Shown: positions 48,784 through 62,500, numbered from the stretch's first letter. The stretch is DNA of 64,000 bases from Pollenia angustigena (GCA_930367215.1 OV884057.1:263580339-263644338); one strand, 5' to 3'. The notes: generated from the letters alone by a model not told the origin. Program-made: numbers and translations.

Positions 48784-49616
48784 TACATATCGTCGGTCTC
48801 ATGTAGAAAGGCCCTAACTCGATGTTTTTCGAAATTGAGTATTTTAGTGATTCCAATACATTTCCCACAAATACACCTCGTCACAAAAATTCAATACAAT
48901 AGCATCAAAAATATCAGTTTAACAAGCAATTGAAGAATCCATTTTACATTAGCTCTGTTTCTTTACTTTTTGGGTAAAGTTCGTGAAAATGAGAGCAAGC
49001 ATAAATTTCTCTCATAAAGAGACAAAATTACACAAAAGTACGGGAACAGAAAAAACCAAATTTTAAGCACAAAATAAAAAGTCATTGTTTTGATAGTTTT
49101 TACAAAACAATAAAAGTTTATGCCACTTTTGAAAAATTGTATATTGTCTGCAGAAATAATCTAATTTGACCAAAAATTAAACCAAAAAAACACTTTTACA
49201 ATAACTAACATTATGTTTTCCTAAAATTTCAACATAAAACTTTATATTTTAGTACATTATTTTACTCCACAACACTTTTTCCAAAATTTGGTTCATTATT
49301 TTTTCCTTTGCATTTTATTGTTTTGTTTATGTTTTACAGCTGTTTTACAATTTACACAATTTGCACGAAGAAAAAGTCTGGGCTGTTTCGTGCAAGAAAA
49401 AGAAGAATTTTATTCTCTCAAATCCGCTCTCATTTACACAAATTAAAAGTACGGGAACGCTTTTCGTGCAAATTGGGATCCCGAGGGATCCCAAAGTAGA
49501 GTAAAGAAACAGAGCTATTATGATACATACAGTTTCTATTATGTTTTTGCCTTCTCCTGTAAAGTTGCATTTATGTGAGTTAGGGCCTTTCTACATGAGA
49601 CCAACGATATGTACAT
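48784..49616. repeat. Nested MITE pair
   Basis: Outer inverse ends share GGTCTCATGTAGAAAGGCCC with CTAACTC (48784-48820 and 49579-49616). An inner pair AGCTCTGTTTCTTTAC / inverse marks a second element, about 48951-49516, with long partly matching inverse arms (CGTGAAAATGAGAGC / GCTCTCATTTAC region). Confidence 0.75.
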
Positions 49617-51095
49617 ACATACATAACTAAGCAAGTCCCATAGATAAGGCGTAGTCGTTAGAGTGGCGCAAAATCGCTCCTTCTGTTGAATCGTTCCTAT
49701 CGATCAGAAAGATTAAAAAAACTTGGTCATTCATGATTCCTGTTCTTTACTTTGAACAATGAATGAACGAGGAACTATAAAACTTCTCTGTCGTTCGTAA
49801 AAACGTATACGAACAAACATTTGTTATTTTTTGCTTTTATTGTGTGGCGTTACCAGTAAAGAATAGAGTTCGTTCCCGGGATATTCAATTGTTTTCAATT
49901 GCCGCTTTCCCGGAAATTAATTTGTTGGGCACTTCGAATTATTTTGAGTCTAAATTACAACACAAAAGCATTATTCTCGTTACTCTTTAAGCCATACTTA
50001 CATGATTTTCGAGGGTGGTCATGGTACTGTAGCTAAATTACGGACCGACCTTCACGAAATTTGCTGACTTACAAAACTTATTTGTTGAAATTTAATGACA
50101 ATCGATGCATTTCGCTAAACATTATGTAAGTTTTTGTCAACACATTTGTGTATCCAACTGATCGCAATTGTGAAACGAGCAATTAGAAATAAGGAACTTT
50201 AAAGAAGTCTGCACCGTTCAATGGAACTACATAGGTCGTTTTGGAACGACACAACTCTCGTAGTTCTCTGATAAACTGTTCCATGGCACCTAGTTTGGTA
50301 GTTATGGATATCGATACATCGAAACAATCCGATGTTTTGTTTATTCATCAGCATCGATGTTTTGATTCGATGTGTCGAAGCGACATATTTAATACAAGAA
50401 CGTTGTTGCGTATCTTAAATGTCATTATCAGGGAAACCAGAAATATGCTCTAAAAAAAGTGTTTTATGCGCATTAAATATGCAGTAAAAACTTGAAAATA
50501 TGCCCTAAAAAACCAAAATGGCTTATTTGAAAATAAAATATTCAACAATTTAATAATATGTATATGCATTTAAAAAATAACATCTGGTAGAACCCATAGT
50601 ATTTACAGACGAATTTTCGAGATTGTACCCTATTTGGAACCGATAGGAAGTCATGGGCTCACCAAAACAAAGTTATGTTACAAAGTCAAAATTAATATAA
50701 ATGTCAAATATTATCTAGATCAATCATGTCCAGCTCATACCACAATTGTGGAAATCAGGGCTGCCAGGTACTTTTTTGCTTGTCCCCAAAAAATTTAAAA
50801 AAATATCCCCAAAAACCCCAAATTAAAAAAAAAACTTAAGAAGGTACAATTTTTTTTTGTTTTTTTTCTGACCAAATTTTAATTTTATTTTTTAAAAAAT
50901 AGTCGATTATCAAGCGACGAGTGCACATGCGGCGGATGCTTACATATTTTTTTTAATTTTATTAAGAATATCTCTTCATTCACTAATACTAATATAAAGC
51001 AATACAACCGCAATTTACATTTTGGACATCACTGGTCTTGATTTGCGATCGGCAACTATTACATTTTGCAGTTGTATGCGTTGTATGAACTTTAT
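49617..51095. other. Spacer, no gene recognised
   Basis: AT-rich, with a weak inverted stretch of ATCGATACATCGAAACA type at 50308-50385. A CAGGGCTGCCAGGTAC stretch with CCCCAAAAA runs at 50757-50820 resembles a transposon end but has no visible partner. Confidence 0.35.
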
Positions 51096-51307
51096 GGGGG
51101 TATTCACGTCAAAAGTTGCACCCTTGGAAAAAAGCAAAAGTGCAAAAATATAACAACAACCACAAAGACAATTAGTTGTGCGCAAATAACAACAACAACA
51201 ACCACAAAGACAATTAGTTGTGCGCAAATAATTGTCTTTGTGGTTGTTGTTATATTTTTGCACTTTTGCTTTTTTCCAAGGGTGCAACTTGTGACGTGAA
51301 TACGCCC
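51096..51307. repeat. Foldback element with internal duplication
   Basis: Inverse ends (GGGTATTCACGTCAAAAGTT / GACGTGAATACGCCC) flanked by TAT. The arms run inward through AAGCAAAAGTGCAAAAATAT. The centre holds a direct duplication of AACCACAAAGACAATTAGTT (51151 and 51199). Confidence 0.75.
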
Positions 51308-51396
51308 TATATATGTTCAAGGTTGTTAGATGTGGCGATTTTTTTAGAAATTTAGAAGATTTTGACGATTTTTTTTGAGAAAATATACAGTCTTCA

Positions 51397-51506
51397 TCAA
51401 TTTCGAACGTTAACGTTCGCATAGAAAATTACATTTAAAACAAAAACAAATTGTCGAATTTTGTTTTTGTTTTAAATATAATTTTTCTATGCGAACGTTG
51501 AAGATC
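51397..51506. repeat. Short imperfect hairpin
   Basis: Arms containing AACGTTCGCATAGAAAA and AAAACAAAAACAAA face each other around CAAATTGTCGAATTTTG. Confidence 0.7.
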
Positions 51507-51578
51507 GAAATCGTTAAACAGGCAGATAGTAAAATGACGATTGACGATTTTTTTACTTAAAGTAATAGTGTTATGACG

Positions 51579-52445
51579 GGCGGCATGAAATAACCCCCCA
51601 AAATATAACCCCCCAAAAAAATAATGAAATAACCCCCCAAAGCGTGGGGCCTTATTTCATATGCAATAAAGCCCCATTTCTGAAAATGAAATTAGACCCC
51701 AACGAAATGAAATAACGCCCCAAACATAAATTAAATAATTCCCTAATTTTTGGGGCTTATTTCATATGAAATAAAACCCCAATTTCTGAAATGAAATAAA
51801 GGCAATGAAATAATGCAATTAATTATACAGTTTTGCTTTAAAGAATCACGGGATACCATGATATATGTATGATATTCCAAACACAAGCTTCGCCAACTAA
51901 GGCTTTGCTGCATTGCAGGCCTTCGGCCGGGCGCAATGAATTTTTCCTCTATGGTATAACAAACACCGGCTTCGCTAACTATAGCTTCTCTGTATAGCGC
52001 CAGGACTTTCTCCTATATTGTATAAAAAACCCGACGCGACCCGGCTACGCAGAGAAGCTTTAGTAAGCGAAGCCGGTATTTGGTATACACTATAGAAGAA
52101 AACCATTGCGCACGGCCGAAGGCCGGCTATGCAGGGCAGCTTTATTTATCGAAGCCGGTGTTCTGTATACCAAAGTGGAAAATTCCTTGCGCCTAAAACC
52201 CTTTTCATTGTAAGTTTGAAAATGAAATAATCCCCCAAAAATATATTGGGGCTTTATTTCATAACGATTTTTTGGGGGATAATTTCATACGAAATAATAC
52301 CCCAATTAAAAAAATGAAATAACACCCCAAACAAAATGAAATAACCCCCCATAAATCGTTTTTGTTGTTCTCTGTACAAAATTTTGTGGGGTTATTTCAT
52401 TATTTTTTTGGGGGGTTATATTTTGGGGGGTTATTTCATGCCGCC
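51579..52445. mobile_element. MULE-like MITE with CCCC-run inverted repeats, 9-bp duplication
   Basis: About 60 bp of nearly perfect inverse ends: GGCGGCATGAAATAACCCCC, then repeated ATAACCCCCCAAAA blocks. Flanked by GTTATGACG (51570-51578 and 52446-52454), and the empty site is present at about 29995. The interior has further ATGAAATAA/CCCC blocks and a GC-rich core with GGCCTTCGGCCGGGCGC and its inverse. A 9-bp duplication is typical of Mutator-like elements. No transposase. Confidence 0.8.
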
Positions 52446-53213
52446 GTTATGACGATTTTGTGGCATCAATAAAACACAAGAAATATTAACAATTATATTA
52501 GGAACATTCCAAAACGTAACAATTAATTTTTCGAAATACAAAAATTAAACAAAAAAAAAATTCTTTCCCCATCACAAACCAGTTGGCTAAAATTATATGA
52601 ATGAAATCGATACTGCCAAAAATTTAAACTAGAGCCCCGATTTGCGACGGTCCTATTTGCGTCGCTTTTTAAAAATTGGGCTTTGCGTTTTTATGATTCC
52701 GATTTGCGTCGCTACATACGATCGGATTTTTTCATTAAAGTCATAACCACATGTGAAGAATTTTTCTTTTTACATGTAAAAAGGCGAGTTCCTATTTAAT
52801 TCTGTTAGGTAAGTTATTCTAAGCATAGTTGCGTGTTAGGAAGTAAGAAGTTAGTTTTTAATAAGAAGCCGTGTAGAAAAATGAGTGCAAAAAAAGCAAA
52901 TGCTTTAGTTTGAAATGAAATTGGACGTAGCAAAAAAAAAAATTCGGGTGAAAAGGCTACTGATATAGACAGAACCCTTGGCTAAGCACATTCAACAGTA
53001 AAAATAATTTGCAACAGATATAGCGCTTAAAATTAATCATCTAAAGATAGCCCGAGTTAATAGCAAATAAGATTATTATTTTTTATGAAATAAATAAATT
53101 TTTGTTATGTTTTTATGAAAATATATGTTTTTTAAATATTTTTACTTTTTTTTATAATATCTAAGCTCACTTGCTGAAATACATAGAATACAACGTAACC
53201 ATATAACTTGCTT

Positions 53214-53690
53214 TATCTATATACAATAAAACAGGATGTGTGTATGTTTGTAACGTTACGTTACGTATGGACTCCAAAACGGCATATATATATTTATTTA
53301 TTTATTTTTGCTTTTTTTATTTTATTTTTTTTTGAAAGCCGTTGTCAGGTTTTCAAAACGAGATATCAAACTCGTAAATCGGTTATGTAGTTTTGAAGAT
53401 ATTTAAAAAATGATCCAATATCAAAATTTTAAAACTTTCGAAATCCGCGAATTCCGATGATTTCCAACGATTTACCATTCCAATTCAAGCGGTTCTTATT
53501 CCCTTTGCGTCTTGCCTTTGCTATTACCATCAGCAAAGCACAAGGCCAATCATTGACTATTGCTGGCTTAAACGGCCAGTTGTATGTGGCTTGCTCTCGA
53601 GCTGGCACGCCAAAAAATTTATATTTTTTTACACCAAATAAAAAAAAAACATTGTCTATCGGCTGGCCTTAAGATGAAGTAATAAATAAA
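53214..53690 (+). pseudogene. Helitron fragment with helicase C-terminus
   Basis: Frame 53457-53672 carries the PIF1-like helicase end: LPFQFKRFLFPLRLAFAITI, SKAQGQSL and GQLYVACSRAGTPKNL. Upstream, a TGTGTGTATGTTTGTAAC / GACTCCAAAACGGC stretch resembles Helitron 5' sequence joined directly to the helicase end, so the middle is deleted. Confidence 0.75.
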
Positions 53691-55039
53691 TGTAATTTCC
53701 AATTTGCCTTAAGCTAAGTCTACACGATATGTTGAATCAGCAAATTTATGTTGAAAAATTTGCTTTCAGCGCCAACATATCGTGTAGACACCAAAGTCAG
53801 CAAACGTTTGTTCACAATTATAGCATATCGTCTAGACACAATATTTTTACCTTTCAACAAATTTTCTACGTATCTTGACAAATATGTTATTTGTTGAAAG
53901 TCGTATGCAAGCTTTTCAGCATACGGCAAATTTGGTAGCATATAAAATAGATAAAAATTTGTATTCTTTCAATTACTTGTTTAATTTTGTATATAACCCC
54001 GGAATTTATCAAGATTTCTAGCTCATCGGCGAACAAAAAATTGCATTTAGAAGTGCTTTGAAAATAAAAATGTTGGTCAACGAACTTTGTTTTAGAGATA
54101 TAGATCATAAAAGTTGAAAAATTCTTAACCAATATCTCTTGAAGTATAAATTTGATCTCAGCAATATGGGAAGCGCTGAAGCGTGTTTCCAAATACCTTT
54201 CAAGTGGTATATAAAACATGCCGAATTATTAACCCATTAAGAACCAATTTCAAAAATATTTTTAGTTACTAATGTAATTTGTCAAAATGGCTCTTATCTC
54301 AAAATTTTGTCGATATGAAGGTATTTTTATTTACATATAATATTTTCTAGAGAAATCTTCAAGCTTTCATATAATATAATACATGGTACAGTAGCGTATA
54401 AAATTCTGAATTTAACCATTTATATTCTAATAAATCTTTTTGTTTAATATATTAGGTTTGAGTACACATGTGGTAATATTTAATATACTTTATGTAATTG
54501 CTTCAATATAGGTATTAATTATATGGTATGACAGACAACAGCTTCGCTTAATACATTTTTTCCTTATTGCCGGTCTTCGACTGGACATAAGGGTTCTTAA
54601 TTTAATGGTATATCAAGCAACGACTTCGCTCATCTGAGTAAATTTTCTTCTTTTAAACCAGAACCCCAACACTCTTAAAATTTGATATTTCTGTTAAAGA
54701 AACTAACAAAAATTCGCGACAGAATGAACCGATTGCTATTTAATTTTGCAAGAACTGTCTATGACTAGATATTTCACTAAGATGATCGCTCCATAATTTA
54801 CCATAGGCCCCATGCTAAACCCATTCTCGGAAATACTTAAATATGCCTAAGACGTACCGAATAACGCTATTATAGTAAAATTTGGTCGGTCATATTTTCA
54901 AAAAACTAGAAATCACACAACTAAATTTGGAGAAGATCGGCCCACAATTTACCATAGGCTCCGTATAAAGCCCACTCTGGGAAATCATTTAAATAGGGAA
55001 AAATATAGTCCAATTGAGTTGTAAGTGGCTAGAAATAAC
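53691..55039. other. Spacer with a small hairpin
   Basis: 53720-53790 folds as GTCTACACGATATGTTG / CAACATATCGTGTAGAC. The rest has no gene. At 54530-54660 a short stretch resembles the GC-rich core of the MULE-like MITE (GCTTCGCT, GCCGGTCTTCG). Confidence 0.45.
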
Positions 55040-55450
55040 GGCTGTAGGAAATATCGCCCAAAGAAAAATGGCCCAAAAAAATAAATGAAAAATCGCCCAA
55101 AAAAATTCCATGCAAAATTGGGCCTGAATTCATATGAAAAGTGACCCAACATTTTTGGGCTATTTTTCGTTACTATTGGGTGATTTTTCGGTTTTTAAAT
55201 TTGATTATAAAAATATTATATGAAAAATAGCCCATTTTTTCAGGCCATTTTAATTTTTAAATTCGTCAAAATCTTACATACTATTTGTCTAAATCATTCA
55301 TTATTACTGTCATTATTATGACATGTCATAACGTCCAGTGTCATAGTGTCCGTTGACAAACTCGAAAGCATAGCCGGCCTTCGGCCGGGCGCAAGGATTT
55401 TGTCCTCTATGGTATAACAAATACTGGCTTCGCTAACTAAAGCTTATCTG
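55040..55450. repeat. Sister family of the MULE-like MITE, partial
   Basis: Begins GGCTGTAGGAAATATCGCCC, parallel to the GGCGGCATGAAATAACCCCC end at 51579, and has repeated ATGAAAAATCGCCC and GCCCAAAAAAAT blocks. Near 55370 it contains GGCCGGCCTTCGGCCGGGCG and TATGGTATAACAAATACTGG like the core of that element. No right end or duplication found. Confidence 0.5.
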
Positions 55451-56539
55451 CGAAGTTTTTGACTAATCAATGTAATAAATTGTCTCTGGTTTGTAAAATT
55501 TAAATATTTGACGATTTGTTAACGATTTTATTAAATGTTCGTGAAGATTTTGACGAATTTTTTTAAAACTTTTGACGATTTTTGAAGAAAAAACAACCCT
55601 GACTATGAGTCCTAACAGCCTGGCAATCTTCAACAATTGCCAAAACCGTGAAACAAAAATTAAATTCATACATTTTTGTAGGTCAACGACATTGATATAT
55701 GTATATGTATATGTACGTACATATATTATTCCTAAATAAACCAATACAATGTCTCATTTTAATTGTAAAAAAAAAAAATAATTTTCCATTGTTTTTTTTT
55801 TTTTATTTTTGCAGTTACATGCAATCAAAACCTATTGTATATTATATAAAACAATTAATTTATTTTACGCTGATTACAATTCATATTTATGAATAAAGCT
55901 CAACTAGATTATCTTTAGAATTATTAGACACAATAATAAAATCAAAATAATATAATAATGCGGGTCATCAATATATTTTAAATATCGATAACTTTTTGTA
56001 ACGAATTAAGTGAACAAAATTAATGATAATAGAGGTGTTAATAATACTAAGCTAGTCAGTAAATAATCTAGTGTCCTGATTATAAAAACTTAAAACGGAA
56101 CGTAGATTAAATTGAAATCACACACAGCGAAGTCAACACTAAAGGACCATCAACACATCTGGTTATTTAAACTTAAATTCTCTATGCTTGTTTTGTATTT
56201 ATTTACACAAACATAAAGATAAATATTGTATTTCTGATTCATTTTATTTTAACACAGCTCAAACCGCCCTCAAATCATTGTTTAAGTTTATGCTATAATT
56301 TACCCGCTTATTCTCGAACCAAATCATTTAAAATTATATAAAACAAAGAAAAATAAAATTATGCACAAACAGCTATAGTAACCAATGCTCTACTGATAAC
56401 ACCATAACAGAAGTCAAAACAATTTTAAAACAGTAACAATTGAAATTTCAACGAACTAAGAAGTCTACGCTCTCATTCGTATCGGGATTTACGAAAACTT
56501 CAATATTTGCCGATATATTTTAAGTTAGACTCGAACAAA
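55451..56539. other. MFSD1 upstream region
   Basis: AT-rich; it should contain the MFSD1 promoter and 5' UTR. I see no clear core-promoter motif. Confidence 0.4.
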
Positions 56540-59500
56540 ATGAGCGACGATAATTTACCTATAGTCCAAAATGAAGAACAACCAGAAACAATTCGTCGAG
56601 GACCCCCCGACAATGAATTGGACCCAGAGCCAACCGGCTGCGGTGCTTCTGTTTGCTGCAATCCCTCGAGTGGATTTCATCGATTTCTTGCTTTGATTTT
56701 TATGTGCCTTTTGGGATTTGGTAAGTTTGAACACATTATTTTCATAAAGTCTTTAATGATAATTTTTTCACATACATAAATCATTATAAATACTTTCAAT
56801 TTGTTTAATTGCTTATTAAATTAAGCATATAATTTCACTTTTTTTGTCGTAAATAATATTAATTGTTTTTTATTTTTCTCTTCAGATCATACGAACACAT
56901 GAATAATACGAGCGAATTAAACTGTATGTCAATTGTTATCACATAATTCGTTTTGTTAAATTAAATTTCTTGTGTTCGATATGATGCATCAAATCAATGG
57001 GTACAAAGTTTTTGAGTGCAAATATTTGTATGAGTAAAGATTCAAACGGGAATGCGTTATTTATTTAGAATACTACTTTAATTATCTGAGTCATAGTTGA
57101 AATTAATAATGCAAAAGTTATTTAATACAAAAACAAAATATATCTTGATAAGTACATTATATAATTTAATATGTTTTTGATTATATTCCATATAATCAAA
57201 ATGCTATTTGCGTTAAAAGACAGGCTTTCTGTCCATAACAAAATATCAAGGTACATTTACACAAGGTATACTCATTAGCGGGCAGACAAACCCCAATTGT
57301 CAAACTCGTATGTATGAGCCAAATATGTGCATGTTTTTTTATATGGAGACAAATTTGACAAGTCGGGTATTTTTTGTAATACTCTTCCAAATGAGTTCAC
57401 CTTGTGTAAATATAGCTTGCAAATTATTAAAATTTTCTGTTTGTATTGTCAAGAGGCCTATTTGGTCACAACTTAAATCGAAAATTTATTGGCGCAAAAA
57501 TCTTCAAATATACACAAAAATTTTAAACTTTAAAGCTCGAATGAAATGCAATTGTCTAATAAAGTTTAAAAAGTATGTCCTTTTCCAAGTTGTTCATTAT
57601 AAGCTATATAATTTTTTAAGCAACTTTGATAGATTTTTTTAAATATTGGGCATATGTTTGCATAATTTCTTAAAAGAAGTTAGTTCCTATTCATTTGTTG
57701 AACTTACCTTACGCGAATATGTAAGTTTTACACTATAAAGTATAAAAAAAAATATTTGTTTTTTATGAGTTGACTTCCGAATGTGCGTTCAATTGGAAGG
57801 TGTTTGGTTTTTTTTCCTTACCCACCTACAACTATATTAAGGCCCAACCATAATGTGCTTAAGTTGGCTTAAGCAAATGTGCAAAAACATGTAAATTATA
57901 TGAGGCAAACCATATTGAACTTTTTGCTAAGTTTAATGAAACTATCATTTGCTTAAGCAAGGTGCGAATCTAATCGCACATTCCGTACCGAATCAAATGT
58001 TTTTTTAATATTTTTTATTCACCCCTATCGTGAATAAAAATTCCTTGGGAGTTTTTTCCCTTTTTCAATTTTTGCTATGCTAATTCTATTGTTAAAATGG
58101 GAAAATGGAAAAAACTCCCAAGGAATTTTTATTCACGATAGGGGTGATTATGTTTTCTTAAGTACATTCGAGAGACTTTTTGTTAATTTTTGACAGTACG
58201 TTAAGCAAAACTATGCATATTACGGTTGAGCCTTAAGAGTTGACAAAAAATCGTCCAATTGTAGGTGGGACTGTAAAAGATAAACTCACGGTTTATTGTT
58301 GTTGTGTTTGTTAAAGCTTTGATATTGTTACAAGTAAAACTGGTGTTTATAATTCTTTTTCGCTAAACAGTTTAATTTGTATAATATCTTTTGTTTTTTT
58401 TTAAATCTTTGGATGAAGTTTCCTGTAATCTGGCCTAAGCAACCAGTGAAATGCGTATAGGAATAGCTTATCCCATCAATAATAAATTTCAGTTTATCAA
58501 TAGTATGAAATGGGAATTTAGCACATTTAAACGAAACCTTGTTAATTAATTTTTTAAATCCCAAGAAAAACTTTGATGAACGTGCTGCAATTTAAATAAT
58601 TAACTTTCAGTTATAACTGTCAAAACGTATTGTTAACTGGAAGTTAAAGTAATAGTTAATTTTAACTGAACTTGGTCAAATTGGTCGTTAAAGTTATAAA
58701 CTTTAACGTCTAAAAATTCCATTATTTGTAAGAAAGTTGTATTTAGTTTTTTATATTTCTATTGCATCAAACTCATATAAAGTGTTCACTCCACAAACTT
58801 TGTTGCTCCTACAATCTCAGAAAAAAGTGAGATAAAATAAGCAGGAATAAGTTTATGTATTGAAAAAAAAAAAAAAAAAAATATTCAAAAGGCATTTAGT
58901 CTAAGACCTTAAAAATAAATATGTAAGTAAAAAAATAATACTCCTTTTCGTTTAGGTTCCTACTTTTGCTACGATAACCCCGGCGCATTGCAGGAGGTTT
59001 TTAAACGTGATTTGAACATCACAACAACTGAATTTACCTTCATATATTCTATTTATTCGTGGCCCAATGTCGTCCTTTGTTTTGTGGGAGGCTTTCTTAT
59101 TGATCGCGTATTTGGCATCCGTTTGGGTACTATAATCTACTTGTTTATACTGTTGATTGGTCAGTTACTTTTTGCATCTGGAGGTTTGTTGGGTACTTTT
59201 TGGATAATGATTGTGGGCCGTTTTATATTTGGTATTGGAGCGGAATCGTTGGCTGTAGCTCAAAACAATTATGCGGTTCTGTGGTTTAAGGGCAAAGAAT
59301 TGAATATGGTATTTGGCTTACAATTATCTGTTGCACGTTTTGGTAGTACGGTTAATTTTTGGGTAATGCAGCCCATCTACAATTATGTCAGTAAATACTA
59401 TCCCGATCATCGTGCTATTGGCGTAGTGCTGTTACTGGCAGCTGGTACATGTGTCATGTCATTGATATGTGCTTTAATATTAGGTACGTTTTAAATAATA

Positions 59501-62500
59501 AATTCATAATTGTAATACATAATGTTAGATTACACAGTACAACACATGATTTGCCAACTCAATTCTGTGAACTGTATGTGAAATTAGACCCAAAAAGAAG
59601 AATTTCTGCATCATTCGTTTTGTCTTCTTACCTGCGATTTGAAGTAAGTATCGATTTGAAGTTAGTACTATCGTATAGGGGAATTTATCACGTTTTAGGC
59701 CCTGTTGTTTGACATAGCTCGACAACCACTAGCCCAATTTAGTTGAAATAAATTTTAAAAAATTAAGAATTACAATTCCCTTAATCTGTTCATATATTGT
59801 TTTCCTATACAAGTAACACTTTCGAAGTTAAAAATGAATGTATGAAGGGAAAAAATTATTTTTTGCCTAAAAATTAAAATTTTTTTTTTTAAAAATACAT
59901 AAAAAATCCAAAATGGAAAAAAATTTCAAGTCTAGTTATTTTTTCGCAAAGTCACATAACCTATGAGCAAAATGAGACAAAGATCATAAAAATCGATGCA
60001 CGCGTTTGTCATTTATTCACAATTAAGTAAATGTATGAATTTCAAAAATTTGCTCGAGATATGCACAACATTATTTGGAGAAAACATTGACAACTTTTTC
60101 ATGATTCTGAGAATTAAAAAAAAAAGGAATAAACAAAAGGTTATTTGATTTTTATGATTGCGGTAATAAATGTACGTGGACAATTAAACGGAAAGTGGAC
60201 CTTTTTATTATTTGGGTTTTTCCGGTGGCTACCTATATGATTTTTTTTACAGAAATTGCACCCACATTTAAGGGTGGTCATTATTTGGAAAGTTTTGCAC
60301 AGTTTGAAACGTACAAGTGCTGAATCAGGTATATAGCCAGCCGCCCTTAAAATATGCGCCCATTTATAAGTACCTGGCAGTAAAATATTCAAAAATACGT
60401 AGTATTTATAGGTGTGCATTGATCGATTTTTGGCATTCAGCCAGTGCCGACGAACGCGAACAGTAAAAGTGATTTTTCTCCAGTTTTTTAAAAGTGAATA
60501 ACAACAAAACATAAAATATATCAATATGGAAAACAACAAGTGCCCATATTTGGATGAATATTGTTACGTTTGTGGTCATATCGTCCGAAAAATACAGAAA
60601 AAAGATCGAAAAAATTTGTTTACTGAGCAATTCAAAACCGCGTATTGTAATTATTTCGATGAAGCAGATTTAAGTGGTGCAAATTTTACGCCGAACACAG
60701 TGTGCAACAGTTGTTATACTACCCTTCTAAAATGGATTCACGGAAAAAGTAGAAAGTTATCTTTTATGAAGCCAGTAATTTGGGTGGAAGACACAACTGG
60801 ACATGATGAATCCAGGTGCTATGCATGCATAAATTTTCGTCCTGGATTAAACAGACAACAATTGAAAACAAAAGTATACACTGCTGCATTTACTGCCACA
60901 CTTCCAGTGCAACGCCCTGCTGATACCGATGCACCTAAACCTCCGAGTGCGGATACTGTGTCCCTGCTAGCCGAAACCGTTTTCACCAATCCGACCGATT
61001 TGGATGATGCTGATTGGATACCCGATATTGAAAATAGTGCACCACAACCGCTACCACAAATCGAAATGGATTACATTGTGGCCAAGCTGGGACTATCACA
61101 ACACGACTCCGAATGGCTGACATCATTTTTGAAGAGAAGAAAACTCACACAGCAAAATGTCAGCGCAACATCATACCGACAACGCCAAGCTGATTTTCAG
61201 AAATTTTATTCCGTTGACGAAGCAAATAAGTTCACGTACTGCCATGATATCCCAGGTTTAGTGAAAAAATTGGGAATGGATTATATCGCTGGCGACTGGC
61301 GTTTATTCATCGATGGTTCAGTTACTAGTTTGAAGGCTGTGCTGCTGCACAAAAAAAATAAAAAACCATGCATTCCATTGGGATTCAGCACAACTATGAA
61401 GGAAACGTATGAAGCATTGGGCGAAATTTTGAAGAAAATCAAATACGATGAACACAAATGGAACATTTGTTGCGATCTGAAGGTGGTCAACATACTACAA
61501 GGGATTATAGAAAAGGGCGGATATCCAAAATACTTCTGCTTCCCTTGTAATTGGGATTCACGATACAAAGGAAATCAATATCAATGTAAAGATTGGAAAG
61601 GAAGAACTCCCGAGCTCAACAAACAATTAAAATTACGCAATGAACCCATGATAAAGGACCTGGATGATATTTTGTTGCCACCGCTCCACATGAAACTGGG
61701 AATAGCTGGGAAATTATTTGAAGTGGTGGTCAAAAAAGTTAACGGCGCCTTTGACTGTTTGAAATCCATCTTTCCGAAACTCAGTGATGAGAAAATTAAA
61801 AACGGTACGTATCGTACTCTGTATTTCAATATTGTCAAAATCGGTGCATCCATGACGCTGAAATTGCATTTCTTGCACCACCACCTCGATACTTTTTTGG
61901 CACAATCACCTCAGGAATCAGACGAACAAGGAGAGAGGTTCCACCAGGTGACCATGCCATTTGAAAAGCGGTTCAAAAGCAAAAAATTGGATGCATTGCT
62001 TGCGGAGGTTTGTTGGTGAAGTTCCACAATTATGCAGTTTGAAGAAAGCACCGAAGATGAAGACATTGAAATTGGTGGACACAGTGAAAGAAACACGTCC
62101 TTGAATAGTATGTGTATCTCGGATGACGATACAGACTTAGACCATGAATATGAACAACCTACGAAGAAAACAAGATCATCAGAACCACAAGCGTCAACTT
62201 CTACAAGGATGGATATTGCCAATAATTGAAAAAATGTTCTAAATTTTGTTTTTATGCATATTATAATTGCGTATTAATTGCATATTATTTTATTTTCATT
62301 AAGTTTTTATAAATAAAGTTTTTTTTTGCATGATAATTTTTTAATTTATATTTTTATTTTAAGGGTGGTGGCTATAACTGATTTTTGAAATTCATACCTT
62401 TACTCAATTGCGAATAAAAGCGAAACGCGTTAATCAATTTTTATGATCTTTGTCTCATTTTTCTCATAGGTTATGTGACTTTGCGAAAAAATAACTAGAC

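Larger units (their letters stand above)
51327..52815 (+). repeat. Dispersed repeat, second copy, interrupted
   Basis: Homologous to 29911-30372 on both sides of the 867-bp insert: GACGATTGACGATTTTTTTAC before it, GGCATCAATAAAACAC and the TTAATTCTGTTAGGTAAGTT block after it. After it, 52860-53040 contains a frame hint (HSTVKIICNRY) like the helix-turn-helix of a Tc1-type transposase, so the repeat may be a Tc1/mariner relic. Confidence 0.6.

Noticed and set aside
51579..52445. CCCCAAAA-type runs resembling ciliate telomere repeats
   Set aside because: They are part of the inverse ends and body of a MITE with a 9-bp target duplication, irregularly spaced and on both strands, not a telomeric array.
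53720..53790. microRNA precursor
   Set aside because: The stem is perfect only for 17 bp and surrounded by AT-rich repeat-like sequence with a related half-copy nearby; a MITE remnant is more likely.
56507..56540. Earlier start for MFSD1 at 56507
   Set aside because: The codon there is TTG; the ATG at 56540 has a good fly start context and begins the conserved protein.
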